Shown here piece by piece: positions 9,250 through 17,415 of a stretch of 64,000 bases of DNA (position 1 is the first letter of the stretch; each line of letters begins with the position of its first letter). A program made the position numbers and the translations under genes. This stretch comes from Pedobacter suwonensis (lineage in GTDB: Bacteria; Bacteroidota; Bacteroidia; Sphingobacteriales; Sphingobacteriaceae): NCBI RefSeq assembly GCF_900111825.1, contig NZ_FOJM01000014.1:1-64000 (forward strand), given 5' to 3'. The notes under the pieces were generated by a model that was not told where the DNA came from, searched no databases, and saw nothing but the letters and a program-made list of their open reading frames with translations.

Positions 9250-9757
9250 CCCGCTACAGGCCTATCGTGTGTACACATCTCTGTTTGCCTTTATTTGTTC
9301 TTTAGCACTTAGTTCTAGGGCGATCGTCATGCTGAATTTATTTCAGCATCTTTCGTACTATTAATCCCGTTGATTAAGAAAAATTATTTTTCTACAAAAG
9401 TATTTTTTTTCCGCTCTATGCCGCGGGGGCATGGTACTTTGGAGCGCCAAAGTACCCAAAGCGCTTTGTCAATCCAGCTAGGAGCCTTTCACACAACCAC
9501 ACTCACATCAAAAAAACAGCGGCACTTCGTTTTGTGTTCAATTCTCTTTAGCAATTAAATTAGTATTATAAACACAAAACCACTGCGTTTAAGGTTTGGT
9601 AATGCTATTTTTTCTTTCCTGCAACTGTTTTTTTGATAGCTCCGGCTCTTGGGATTGACGGCGTTCTTCGGTAAAACCTGTAATCTATTAAAGCAAGCTA
9701 ACAAAGCGTATAAAAAAGAAACTAAAAGATGTGTCCACACGATAGGCCACAGGCGGG
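9250..9757. repeat. About 508-bp unit with long terminal inverted repeats
   Basis: The left end (9259-9280) and right end (9727-9748) are reverse complements at 21 of 22 positions (AGATGTGTnCACACGATAGG CC), and the match continues weakly to CCCGC/GCGGG at the outer edges. Inside are a hairpin TACTTTGGAGCGCCAAAGTA (9433-9452) and no convincing gene. This is the layout of a MITE-like non-autonomous element or a large REP-type unit. No target duplication was clear. Confidence 0.6.
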
Positions 9758-10031
9758 AATCCTGATGCCTGTTGTTTGCTCTCGTTCTTAATTAGACACC
9801 AGAACCACGCCAACATAGATCCTGAAACAAGTTCAGAGGACGAATCTTGTGAAAAATAAACCCTAAAACAAAACCGGTTTAGAAAGACTTATTGCAAAGA
9901 AAACAAATACGCACAAAAAAACCAACAATCGAAAACTGGTCTTCAATTTTTGGTTTTTAACTATTTTTAATTATCTCGTCAGGCTAAACGCAGGAATCTC
10001 CAAACTCAAACACCCAACTCCAAACTTAAGC

Positions 10032-11243
10032 CTATCCTTTCATAATGGAATGGCCCATTTTATCTCTTTTGGTGGTTAGATAACGTTCGTTGTGTACATT
10101 ACTTGCAATTTCAATAGGGATATTTTCCACTACTTCTAAACCGTAACCAATTAAACCTGCTCTTTTGGTCGGGTTATTGGTCATTAAACGCATTTTAGTT
10201 ACCCCTTCTGATCGCAGGATCTGCGCACCTACACCGTAATCACGTTCATCCCCTTTAAAACCCAGTTTAATATTGGCTTCAACAGTATCAAATCCGGCAT
10301 CCTGTAAGTTATAAGAACGTAACTTATTAATCAGCCCGATACCTCTTCCTTCCTGATTCATATACACTACAATACCTTTACCTTCTTTTTCGATCATTTC
10401 TAAAGCTTTATGCAACTGCGGTCCGCAATCGCAACGGCAGGATCCAAAAATATCACCCGTTACACAAGAGCTGTGTACGCGTGCCAAAATAGGTTCGTTT
10501 ACATCCCATTCGCCTTTAGAAATGGCCAGATGCGTAGCGTTATTGTCCAGCTGGGTATAAGCCGTCATCCTAAAATCGCCCCAGGCGGTAGGCAAATCAA
10601 TGCTCACCTCCTGTTTAATCAAACTGTCTATCTTTAAACGATAGGCAATTAAATCCTCAATAGATATGATTTTGAGCTGATGCTGCTCGGCAATTTTAAA
10701 TAAATCAGGAAGTCTGGCCATTTCGCCATCTTCTTTTAAAATTTCTACCAATAAACCTGCAGGTTTCATTCCGGCCAAACGTGCCAGATCTACAGCGGCT
10801 TCTGTATGGCCCGCGCGGCGGATTACTCCCCCATCTTTGGCTATTAAAGGAAAGATATGGCCTGGCCTGCCCAATTCTTCAGGATCGGTTTTAGGATTAA
10901 CCAAAGCCAACATGGTTTTAGAGCGGTCGCTTGCCGAAATCCCTGTAGTACAGCCATGACCAACCAGATCAACCGAAACGGTAAAATTGGTTTCGTAAGC
11001 AGCCGTATTCTTACCCACCATCAGGCTAAGGTTTAACTCTTTACAACGCTCTTCTGTCAATGGAGCGCAGATTAAACCACGGCCGTAAGTGGCCATAAAA
11101 TTAATGATCTCAGGTGTTGCATTTTCAGCTGCCGTTAAAAAATCACCTTCGTTCTCTCTGTTCTCATCATCTACAACAATAATTACTTTACCAGCTTTTA
11201 TATCTGCGATGGCTTCTTCTATTGTGTTTAATTTTGTTTGCAT
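10032..11243 (-). CDS. ribBA: Bifunctional RibBA: DHBP synthase / GTP cyclohydrolase II
   Basis: A 403-residue fusion that starts riboflavin synthesis from both substrates. The N-terminal half (about 1-200) is 3,4-dihydroxy-2-butanone-4-phosphate synthase with the acidic loop VVDDENRENEGDF and GHTEAAVDLARLAG. The C-terminal half (about 205-400) is GTP cyclohydrolase II with the zinc ligands in CVTGDIFGSCRCDCG and the GRGIGLINKLRSYNLQ segment. All expected active-site stretches are present, so both activities are likely. Start chosen at the first ATG, MQTKLNTIEEAI, standard for the family. No FMN riboswitch could be seen in the 139-nt upstream region. The gene stands alone, with the LptG-like gene upstream on the same strand. 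Confidence 0.97.
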   Translation of the reverse strand: MQTKLNTIEEAIADIKAGKVIIVVDDENRENEGDFLTAAENATPEIINFMATYGRGLICAPLTEERCKELNLSLMVGKNTAAYETNFTVSVDLVGHGCTTGISASDRSKTMLALVNPKTDPEELGRPGHIFPLIAKDGGVIRRAGHTEAAVDLARLAGMKPAGLLVEILKEDGEMARLPDLFKIAEQHQLKIISIEDLIAYRLKIDSLIKQEVSIDLPTAWGDFRMTAYTQLDNNATHLAISKGEWDVNEPILARVHSSCVTGDIFGSCRCDCGPQLHKALEMIEKEGKGIVVYMNQEGRGIGLINKLRSYNLQDAGFDTVEANIKLGFKGDERDYGVGAQILRSEGVTKMRLMTNNPTKRAGLIGYGLEVVENIPIEIASNVHNERYLTTKRDKMGHSIMKG

Positions 11244-11382
11244 TTTATAAGCATTATGGGGAAATGGTGTATAAAGCGCATTAAAAACGGTTTTATACTA
11301 CAAACAATAACCCGTACAAATGTACAACCTTATTGAGCAATATTTTGATTAAAATATCATCTGTAAGTAAAGGAAAAACGGC

Positions 11383-12807
11383 CTATTTTTCTTTCTTTTT
11401 GAAAAACCTAAGAAAGAGCTGTTTGTAATAATCCACATCGAACAAGGCCGAATCTACTGTAGCCTTATAGGTTAGAAAAGCAGCTAGCGGCGACAGCACA
11501 ATCACGGCAATCCACATCCCGAATATCGGGTTTAAATTGCCCTCCCGAGCTGATTTTTCGGCCACAGTGGTGATAATATGGTAGACCAGGAAGAAACAGA
11601 TCGCCACCACCACCGGCAAACCCATACCGCCTTTTCTGATGATGGCCCCCAATGGTGCACCAATAAAAAACAGCAGGATGCAGGATGCTGCCAACGTAAA
11701 TTTACGCTGGTATTCTACTGTGGTAAAAATGATCTCGCCGGTTAAATCTGTTTGGCGCGGTCCCCAGTTGGGTACACGCTGCATAATATTGGCAACTGTA
11801 TTGTTTGCATTTTCAAGGGCCATTTTCCGCGATCCGTTCGGAATACTCTTTAGTATGACGTCATCAATCACTTTAGGAACGGCTTTAACCCTGGTATAAC
11901 CCTTAGTTACGTTAAACTGCTTAAAATTACTGGTAAGGTCAGCCACGGTACGCATTTTCATTGTATCCAATTGTTTGGTCAGCGAATCGCGCTTTTTCAC
12001 AATCCCTTTCAGGTTTAACATGGGTGTACTGTTTCCGAAAGCGTTGGGATCGGTGGTACTGCCGTCAAAAGACGACATATCAAAACGGGGCGAAGTTTCT
12101 TTAAAACGGTTTCGGGTAAAAATCTGCCTTGGGTTGTACATGCCGTTTTTCGCAGCCTGCTCTTCGTATTGTACACCGTTTTTGAGGTTAAGCACCAAAA
12201 ACTTACCATCGGCAGTTTTATTCATTTTGCCCTCTCTGGCCAGAATTACTTTCGGAATACCATTATTTTCGCGGTGGTCGTAAATCATGATATTGTGCAG
12301 CGTACCGTCTTCCTCTTTAGAGTCCACGCGGATGGCATACCCTGGAATTTCATTATTGAAAACGCCTGGTTTAATTAAAAAAGAAAGCTTTTTGTTTCTG
12401 ATATCATACAAAAGCGAACCAAATTTAAGATTGGCTTTGGGCAGCATATAGTTGGCAAAAAAGAAAGAGGCTACGGTAAGCATCAAAATAACCACCAACA
12501 GGGGGCGCATGGCTTTTTGCAGAGAAATACCTGCAGATTTGATGGCCACCAGCTCATAATTTTCGCCCAATGTGCCAAAAGTCATGATGGAAGAAAGCAA
12601 CACGGAAAGTGGAAGGGCCATGGATACGTTGGCGGCTGAGGCATAATACATCAACTCCAGAATGGTGTACCATTCGAAACCTTTTCCAATTAAATCATCA
12701 ATCCATTTAAACAGAAAAAACATTAACAGAATAAACATCATAACAAAAAATGTTGCTATGAATGGCTTCACAAATGCTTTTATTAACAGAAGATGTATTT
12801 TTTTCAC
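11383..12807 (-). CDS. LptF/LptG (YjgP/YjgQ) family permease
   Basis: A 474-residue inner-membrane subunit of the lipopolysaccharide export ABC transporter (LptB2FG), which extracts LPS and hands it to LptC. Layout fits the family: three N-terminal helices (about 12-34, 55-80, 100-118), a periplasmic beta-jellyroll-like middle (about 130-360), and three C-terminal helices (about 370-450). The segment LPLSVLLSSIMTFGTLGENYELVAIKSAGIS is the conserved coupling region, although I quote it only by type. The middle insert is longer than in proteobacteria, as usual for Bacteroidota. LptF and LptG cannot be told apart here. The next upstream gene (START-like) is on the same strand 30 nt away, so the two are probably co-transcribed. 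Confidence 0.9.
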   Translation of the reverse strand: MKKIHLLLIKAFVKPFIATFFVMMFILLMFFLFKWIDDLIGKGFEWYTILELMYYASAANVSMALPLSVLLSSIMTFGTLGENYELVAIKSAGISLQKAMRPLLVVILMLTVASFFFANYMLPKANLKFGSLLYDIRNKKLSFLIKPGVFNNEIPGYAIRVDSKEEDGTLHNIMIYDHRENNGIPKVILAREGKMNKTADGKFLVLNLKNGVQYEEQAAKNGMYNPRQIFTRNRFKETSPRFDMSSFDGSTTDPNAFGNSTPMLNLKGIVKKRDSLTKQLDTMKMRTVADLTSNFKQFNVTKGYTRVKAVPKVIDDVILKSIPNGSRKMALENANNTVANIMQRVPNWGPRQTDLTGEIIFTTVEYQRKFTLAASCILLFFIGAPLGAIIRKGGMGLPVVVAICFFLVYHIITTVAEKSAREGNLNPIFGMWIAVIVLSPLAAFLTYKATVDSALFDVDYYKQLFLRFFKKKEK

Positions 12808-12837
12808 CTTACAAAGGTAAACAATACGAAGATAATA

Positions 12838-13218
12838 TTAAGCACCCAAAACGCTAATCAAATAATCGATCTGGTTATCCCAGATTAATTTTTTCTCTGC
12901 TAAAAGCTCATCGGTGGTAAAATCGGTAATCGAGAGGGCAACATCGTTGGTTAATTCGTCCTGCACAATTTCCATCTCAAAATAACATTGAGGTTCATCG
13001 TCCAGCCACTTAAATTTAACCAGTTTATTTTCCTTCACGGCAACCAGCTTTGCTTTTTGCTGTTCATCATCCCAGGTGAAAGTATATACCTGATCGCGAA
13101 AATTCACATCATCCGCAAACCATTGCGACAAGCCGTTCGGCTCACTTATAAAACTATACAATATTCTTGGTGACGATCTAACTTCGTACTCTAGTGTAAA
13201 TTTTTTCTTTTCTGCCAT
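12838..13218 (-). CDS. START-like / SRPBCC-fold domain protein
   Basis: A 126-residue single-domain protein of the helix-grip (AHSA1/START-like) type found as a conserved small protein in Bacteroidota. N-terminal FTLEYEVRSSPRILYSFISEPNGLSQWFADDV is the family's recognisable opening (given here by its key residues F-SEP-LSQWFA), followed by alternating strands and the long C-terminal helix ending IDYLISVLGA. The fold binds hydrophobic ligands; the ligand and process are unknown. It is probably the first gene of a two-gene transcript with the LptG-like permease, which may hint at an envelope role, but this is inference. Confidence 0.85.
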   Translation of the reverse strand: MAEKKKFTLEYEVRSSPRILYSFISEPNGLSQWFADDVNFRDQVYTFTWDDEQQKAKLVAVKENKLVKFKWLDDEPQCYFEMEIVQDELTNDVALSITDFTTDELLAEKKLIWDNQIDYLISVLGA

Positions 13219-13320
13219 TTTAGTACACTACCAGGATAATTTCCGGACAATTTTTTAATATTCTTTTGCTAAAGAAAGGTAATTTATTCTATATCTGCAA
13301 CAATATAATTTTTATTGGTT

Positions 13321-13475
13321 TCAGGTGGTGCATTGGCTCATTTGCCATTGGTTTAATGGTTATCAGTTCATTGGTTTATTGGGGATTGGTCATTAGTTGA
13401 TTGGTCATTGGTTCATTGGTTCATTGATCATTAGTTTATTGGTCATTGGTTGATTGGTTATTGAAATTCATTGGT
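13321..13475. repeat. 15-bp array, reverse-complement copy
   Basis: About ten imperfect copies of TTATTGGTCATTGGT, the reverse complement of the unit at 3334-3508. The two arrays therefore face each other across the ~10-kb tsaD-tamB-ribBA-lptG block. Confidence 0.8.
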
Positions 13476-13709
13476 GTGTGACCAATTGCAATTCAAAAAG
13501 AACATCAATAGCCCACATTATACGCTGGTACATAAAACTTTTGCCATATCAAAGATGTATTTTTCGATTGAACTTGTATGTGCCTTGTATTGCTTACATG
13601 GTTAAGAAATGCGGGGATTGCCGTAAGCTGTTCAGGAATCGAATAAAAGTTATGAGACGGGTTAATTGTTTAAACGGGTTATTTGGCTTTAGGAAAAGAG
13701 CCAAATTCC

Positions 13710-13852
13710 TTTACCTATTCTTTACCATTTGTTTACCTGTTCTGTACACCAAGTTAACCCCATGTTTACCCTTTCGTTACCTATTGGTTACCCTTTGCTT
13801 ACCTATTGGTTACCTATTCTTTACCTATCGTTTACCTCTTGCTTACCTAAAA
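13710..13852. repeat. 13 x 11-bp tandem array, consensus NTTACCTATTS
   Basis: The stretch divides exactly into thirteen 11-mers with no indels: TTTACCTATTC, TTTACCATTTG, TTTACCTGTTC, TGTACACCAAG, TTAACCCCATG, TTTACCCTTTC, GTTACCTATTG, GTTACCCTTTG, CTTACCTATTG, GTTACCTATTC, TTTACCTATCG, TTTACCTCTTG, CTTACCTAAAA. Position 4-6 (ACC or AC) is the best kept. The unit length is close to one DNA helical turn and is not a multiple of three, so it is not coding. It is followed by a reverse element, AAAAGGTAAACA. Confidence 0.9.
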
Positions 13853-14132
13853 GGTAAACAAGAGGTCAATAACTGGCACAGGCTGGGTTAAGCAGAAGTT
13901 GGCTTGGTCATTTCAAAGACTCACAATCACTGAAACCATTTATAACATTTAGATACACTATTCTTAAGCACGAGAAATTTTTAAGCTGACAGCTATAAAC
14001 ATATACGCAACACAGTATTGTATTGTAAAAACTAGCTTCCTATCAGCGCCAAAGTGAACATTAAAATACTCAAAAAGCAATCAATTTTATTGACTACCAA
14101 TATCTTAAAGTATTTTTTACATTTATTTTTAA

Positions 14133-14158
14133 TTGAATGTATATTTATCCTATATTTG
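14133..14158 (+). promoter_or_regulatory. Promoter of tRNA-Met (Bacteroidota type)
   Basis: TTG (14133-14135) and TATATTTG (14151-14158) match the -33 and -7 boxes of the Bacteroidota sigma-ABfr consensus with slightly short spacing. The box ends 55 nt before the mature tRNA. Very AT-rich surroundings fit a strong promoter. Confidence 0.5.
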
Positions 14159-14213
14159 CAACTCTTAAAAATAACCACATCAATATTTACATTTATCGGT
14201 AAATATGAAGCCC

Positions 14214-14287
14214 GGCGGGGTAGCTCAGATGGTTAGAGCGCAGGATTCATAACCCTGAGGTCACGAGTTCAACTCTCGTTCCCGCTA
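14214..14287 (+). tRNA. tRNA-Met (anticodon CAT), 3' half from integration
   Basis: A 74-nt cloverleaf: acceptor GGCGGGG/TCCCGCT, D stem GCTC/GAGC, anticodon stem CAGGA/CCCTG (last pair A-C) with loop TTCATAA (CAT at 14248-14250), T stem ACGAG/CTCGT, discriminator A at 14287; CCA is not encoded. Initiator features (GGG/CCC in the anticodon stem, unpaired 1-72) are absent, so it is elongator Met or the CAT-reading Ile isoacceptor. From 14240 on, the sequence was probably supplied by element A: the alternative 3' half at 42202-42250 has a different T arm and gives a perfect C66 partner for G7 instead of the present G-U. Confidence 0.93.
14240..14262 (+). repeat. attL core: 23-bp tRNA-derived direct repeat
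   Basis: GCAGGATTCATAACCCTGAG plus GTC, identical to 42202-42224. It spans the tRNA anticodon arm and marks the left end of element A. Sequence diverges on both sides of the 23 bp. Confidence 0.8.
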
Positions 14288-14299
14288 CTTGATTATCAA

Positions 14300-14331
14300 G
14301 CCTTTAGCTTTAAAAAGCTAGAGGCTTTTTT
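14300..14331 (+). terminator. Intrinsic terminator after tRNA-Met
   Basis: Stem GCCTTTAGCTT / AAGCTAGAGGC with a short A-rich loop, followed by a T run. It lies 12 nt after the tRNA and belongs to the element-A side of the junction. The 42.2-kb junction has its own separate terminator (42261-42307). Confidence 0.8.
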
Positions 14332-14995
14332 CTTTGTTATCGTATTGTTAACGCCATTGTCATAGCCAGCATCCGCATTTAAAAATAAATATTTTGGTAC
14401 TCAGAAGCAAACGATTGAATATTATTTTCACTCAATCCTTCTTTTAGAATATATTGTTCCTAATTACTTTTTATTATAATTGAAATGAAGCCTCAAAATC
14501 TTTTGCCCCTGCTTCGACCCCTGACAATACCGCAGATAATAATGAACTTAGAATTAAAATATAACTACTTTTTTGTTTTAGTTCGATATAGGTATGAAAA
14601 ATCTATTCGTTTACTTATCTAAGCCTAGGGTCATTTAAATTATTTTTTCGGACTTGTCTTCTGTTTTCTAAAATTAGAGCCCTAATCCAAACCACAAAGA
14701 AAAGAAATAAAAAACCTATGCCATTAAACTCTTTGTGCCAAGATCAGCTCTTCGTCATAAAGGCGCTAAAAAGCAAGCATGAGCCAAAATTGCAAGAAAG
14801 CATATTTGAAAATCTATCTGACCATCTGTACGATGAAATTTCTTGAAAAGCAATTTTCTGCTTTATAGCGAAAGCTGCCACAAGCAGTAAAAAGCATATT
14901 TTGCCAACCTGCTCGGTTTTAACAACCTTAATGAGATAGTCGATGACAGAGAAAATGGTGGCAACTTAAAATTTGGTATTATTTTATAGAGATAG
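14332..14995. other. Gene-free left margin of element A
   Basis: AT-rich DNA with no supported gene. It contains one TATTGTTAACG motif (14343-14353) matching two copies near the right end. Nothing else is recognisable up to the Kelch remnant. Confidence 0.5.
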
Positions 14996-15235
14996 CTAAG
15001 GATTAGAAAAATTGTTATAGAATGTAGTTCCATTGCTCCCTGTTCCAACAAACCCTTTTCCATAATCCGTAAACCCAACTGCATTTCCCCTCGCTTCTCC
15101 TTTAAAACTGGCTTTTTGCGTCCAGGTATTAGTTGCTGGATCAAATGCCCAAAAATCATTTGTAGGTTTGCTATTTCTATCAAACCCAATTCCAACATAA
15201 CCTATGTTACCGATGAAAAACGCTGCTGTTGCCAA
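14996..15235 (-). pseudogene. Kelch-repeat protein remnant (C-terminal piece)
   Basis: A 79-residue frame with two Kelch-type blades: GYVGIGFD...NDFWAFDPATNTWTQKASF and GKGFVGTGSNG...FYNNFS. Complete Kelch/galactose-oxidase-like proteins in Bacteroidota have at least five or six such repeats plus a signal peptide. Here the sequence begins mid-blade (ATAAFFIGNIGY), with no N-terminal part upstream, where the 382-residue gene's stop lies only 30 nt away. It is therefore a truncated leftover, probably created by recombination at the left end of the element. No function is expected. Confidence 0.6.
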
Positions 15236-15265
15236 TCGATAGCTTCAGATACCCATTGCATTTCA

Positions 15266-16414
15266 CTATCCGCACGACGGAAATTTCTCATCAATATAAT
15301 TTCCGAAAGGTTCAGCCAAGACTTCGCAGATTTTACTTTTATCTATGGCTTTTTTTAGAAGCCACTTATTTTGAACAGGATAAAAGTGTCCGATGACATG
15401 ATAAAGTTTTTCAATACTATATTCGAGTATAACATCTTCCAAAGCCAATAGCTCTTCTTGCAATTCCTTTAATAATTTTTTTTTAGACTTTCTATTAGCA
15501 GGCACATCTAACCAGGATTTAGGTATGTATTTATCGACAATACGGCATAGAATGCTGTAACCACGGATGTCAAGACTATTATTCGGATAATACAACAGTT
15601 CCATTTCATCCAAAAATCTATGAGGATCATCAAATGCAATCCAATCTATCTTTTTGAATAACTCTTTTTGCGAAATTTGTAAAACTTGTGAGAAATAAAC
15701 TCTTGCGCTTAAGACATGACACTTTGAATATTCATCTGTTTCATCTTTAACATTGAAAACATGTAAGTTATTATATCCATCATTAGGATAAAATTTGGAT
15801 AAATAATTTTCTAAATTATTATTCCAAAAGGTACGTTTTGATCTAGATTCCCATAAAGAAAATGATGTTTCAAACTGCCCTTGTTCTAATATTCCAAAAA
15901 AACTTATGATAAATTTTTTAAATTGATTAACAAGTGAGCTTTCATTTTCAACTACATTTATCTCGTTAAATATTCCAAGTGTCTTAGGTGCTGAAATGTT
16001 ATTTGAGATTTTAGAATCTCTTAGTCTGTCGACAATAAACTGTTCCCACAGCTCTGTCGCCTCCACCTTGTTTTTTTGTTTTATCGGAAGAAATTTTATT
16101 TTTTCCTCAGTTTCTTTAGAAAGTTCATAACCAATCTTATTAAGTACCGCAATAATAACTTTCTCACGTTCTTCGATGACACTATTTGGGTTTTTCTCCA
16201 GTTTATTCTCTTGAAGATAAAAATGGCGTATTTCTCCAGTTCCTAAATTAAGGTTATATATAATGAAATCTTTTTTACCATTAACTTCTAACCAATAATT
16301 TATTTTTCTTGGTTTGGGAGTACTGCCTTCTCTTTTTAGTTCCGCTTCATATAAACCTCTTACTGTTTCTAGAAAATGTTTATATAAATCTCCTTTGATT
16401 TCCATTGATGTCAA
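15266..16414 (-). CDS. Hypothetical protein, 382 aa, orphan
   Basis: A soluble, highly charged (Lys/Glu-rich) protein without signal peptide or membrane helix. I recognise no domain. The N-terminal half contains a strand-rich section (KINYWLEVNGKKDFIIYNLNLG), the C-terminal half is helical with aromatic residues (WLDVPANRKSKKKLLKELQEELLALED). The AT-rich codon use differs from the core genes and from the mobilization block, suggesting separate acquisition. It lies at the left margin of element A, where cargo such as defence genes is common, and 66 nt downstream of a 111-residue orphan on the same strand. Start may be residue 4 (MEIKGD). A two-gene cargo unit is possible but unproven. Confidence 0.7.
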   Translation of the reverse strand: MTSMEIKGDLYKHFLETVRGLYEAELKREGSTPKPRKINYWLEVNGKKDFIIYNLNLGTGEIRHFYLQENKLEKNPNSVIEEREKVIIAVLNKIGYELSKETEEKIKFLPIKQKNKVEATELWEQFIVDRLRDSKISNNISAPKTLGIFNEINVVENESSLVNQFKKFIISFFGILEQGQFETSFSLWESRSKRTFWNNNLENYLSKFYPNDGYNNLHVFNVKDETDEYSKCHVLSARVYFSQVLQISQKELFKKIDWIAFDDPHRFLDEMELLYYPNNSLDIRGYSILCRIVDKYIPKSWLDVPANRKSKKKLLKELQEELLALEDVILEYSIEKLYHVIGHFYPVQNKWLLKKAIDKSKICEVLAEPFGNYIDEKFPSCG

Positions 16415-16480
16415 TTGAAGCCAATTTTTTAGATAAATTTTTTATCTAATTTATATAATTTCAAACGCTTCCACAAAGCA

Positions 16481-16816
16481 TCACTTTTGCTTAAGCTTTT
16501 TAACTAAAGCTTTATCCGATTTTATAATCGGATGTTCAACAGCACATTTAATAAGTTTTTCTTTATGCTTTGTAAAATCTTTCAACATCACTTGCGTCTT
16601 AGATGCGCTTCTAGCAAATCCGCCGTTGCTAGGATTCCAATGCAACAGCATCCAGTCTGCCTCGGCTCTGACATCGGCAATAGCTTCCAAATAGCCAAGT
16701 GCTCTTTCTTCACCGTACTTGACAATATATGCTTCAAGCGTATCAGCTTCAACCGGAACACTTGTTTCTGCAAACCGCCAGTTATCGGAAAGCTTTGCTT
16801 TATCTCTATCACTCAT
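16481..16816 (-). CDS. Hypothetical protein, 111 aa
   Basis: A small soluble protein with a central segment YGEERALGYLEAIADVRAEADWMLLHWNP and a basic C-terminal tail (KSDKALVKKLKQK). No recognised family. It precedes the 382-residue orphan on the minus strand and points away from the mobilization genes, whose transcript begins just to the right on the plus strand; the two units are thus divergent. Good codon usage and a clear ATG start MSDRDKAKL support a real gene. Confidence 0.65.
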   Translation of the reverse strand: MSDRDKAKLSDNWRFAETSVPVEADTLEAYIVKYGEERALGYLEAIADVRAEADWMLLHWNPSNGGFARSASKTQVMLKDFTKHKEKLIKCAVEHPIIKSDKALVKKLKQK

Positions 16817-16870
16817 TTATCACCTCAGGCATAGTTATACATATTAACGGATAAATGTCAACTAAAATCA

Positions 16871-17011
16871 ATGGATATACGCCCAAAAATCAACATCGAC
16901 AAAGGCCTTAGAGCAATCGTTAACGAAATGCTGGCCTGTGGGGAAACCTTTAGTCCAAAAAAGGTTAAGACCAAACCAAAATCTAAAAAAGTTAAAAAAG
17001 ATAGTGGTTAA
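16871..17011 (+). CDS. Small basic protein, 46 aa
   Basis: MDIRPKINIDKGLRAIVNEM followed by a Lys-rich tail (KKVKTKPKSKKVKKDSG). Nearly a third of the residues are Lys, so DNA or RNA binding is plausible. It opens the plus-strand series that leads to the excisionase-like gene, the coupling ATPase and the relaxase. No family recognised; the short length keeps confidence modest. Confidence 0.5.
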   Translation: MDIRPKINIDKGLRAIVNEMLACGETFSPKKVKTKPKSKKVKKDSG

Positions 17012-17071
17012 CCATTATCAATTCTGGGAATGAAAGGAGAAAAAGATTTTAGAACATAAACAGTAACGGAA

Positions 17072-17353
17072 ATGGAAAACAGACAAAACACCACCATGAT
17101 CTGCCTGGGAGAGGAACAACTCTACGAACTGGTAGAGAAACTATTTGACAGGCTCAAAGACAGTCAGAAGCAGAAAAAGCTTTGGATGACGAAAGAAGAA
17201 GCTATGAAGGAACTCAATATTAAAAGTCCAGCCTCGCTACAAAAATTAAGGGACGAGAACGCTATTGTTGTTTCAGGACTATCGAGGAAAAACCTGGTAT
17301 ACCTAAGAAGTTCGGTTGAGGAATACCTGAGGAAAAAAACACGCAAATTCTAA
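17072..17353 (+). CDS. Helix-turn-helix (excisionase/MerR-like) protein
   Basis: A 93-residue protein whose second half (about 38-90) reads as a winged-helix DNA-binding domain of the kind annotated HTH_17: LWMTKEEAMKELNI, then PASLQKLRDENAI and LVYLRSSVEEYL. The N-terminal ~35 residues form a charged helix. Such proteins act as excisionases or transcription regulators in Bacteroidota elements. It lies at the head of the mobilization block, separated by 62 nt from a 44-residue basic protein, so a role in controlling transfer or excision is the simplest reading. A second HTH protein of the same class is at 28947-29135. Confidence 0.7.
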   Translation: MENRQNTTMICLGEEQLYELVEKLFDRLKDSQKQKKLWMTKEEAMKELNIKSPASLQKLRDENAIVVSGLSRKNLVYLRSSVEEYLRKKTRKF

Positions 17354-17415
17354 TAATAATCATAAACGCGGATGTCCACTCGCGGAATTGTGGATTTACT
17401 TTAATACCTGTTAAA

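Larger units (their letters stand above)
9017..10031. other. 1-kb gene-free spacer with repeat elements
   Basis: No gene is supported. The spacer carries a dispersed palindromic repeat (about 9118-9158), a shorter relative (about 9326-9352) and a ~500-bp unit bounded by ~30-bp inverted repeats (9250-9757). A single repeat-like TTCATTGGTTTATT near 9030 relates to the 15-bp arrays. The short open frames at 9370-9558 (+) and 9555-9740 (-) lie wholly inside the repeat unit and look non-coding. Confidence 0.65.
13219..14213. other. 1-kb spacer before tRNA-Met, rich in repeats
   Basis: No supported gene. It contains an inverted copy of the 15-bp array (about 13321-13475), an 11-bp tandem array (13710-13852) and the tRNA promoter region. 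The open frame at 13454-13891 (+) is made of repeat sequence and has an odd composition (rich in Cys, Leu, Tyr), so it is not accepted. Confidence 0.65.

Noticed and set aside
9370..9740. Two short frames inside the 508-bp repeat unit
   Set aside because: They lie fully within a repeated element with inverted ends; composition is not protein-like.
11244..11382. FMN riboswitch before ribBA
   Set aside because: The conserved helices and GAGGGCA-type core motifs of an RFN element are not seen.
13454..13891. Plus-strand open frame of 145 codons
   Set aside because: It runs through the 15-bp and 11-bp repeat arrays, has an unnatural Cys/Leu/Tyr-rich composition, and no start context; open only because of the repeats.
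14863..15198. Minus-strand frame of 111 codons overlapping the Kelch remnant
   Set aside because: Alternative frame of the Kelch-like sequence; the Kelch frame has recognisable repeats, this one has none.
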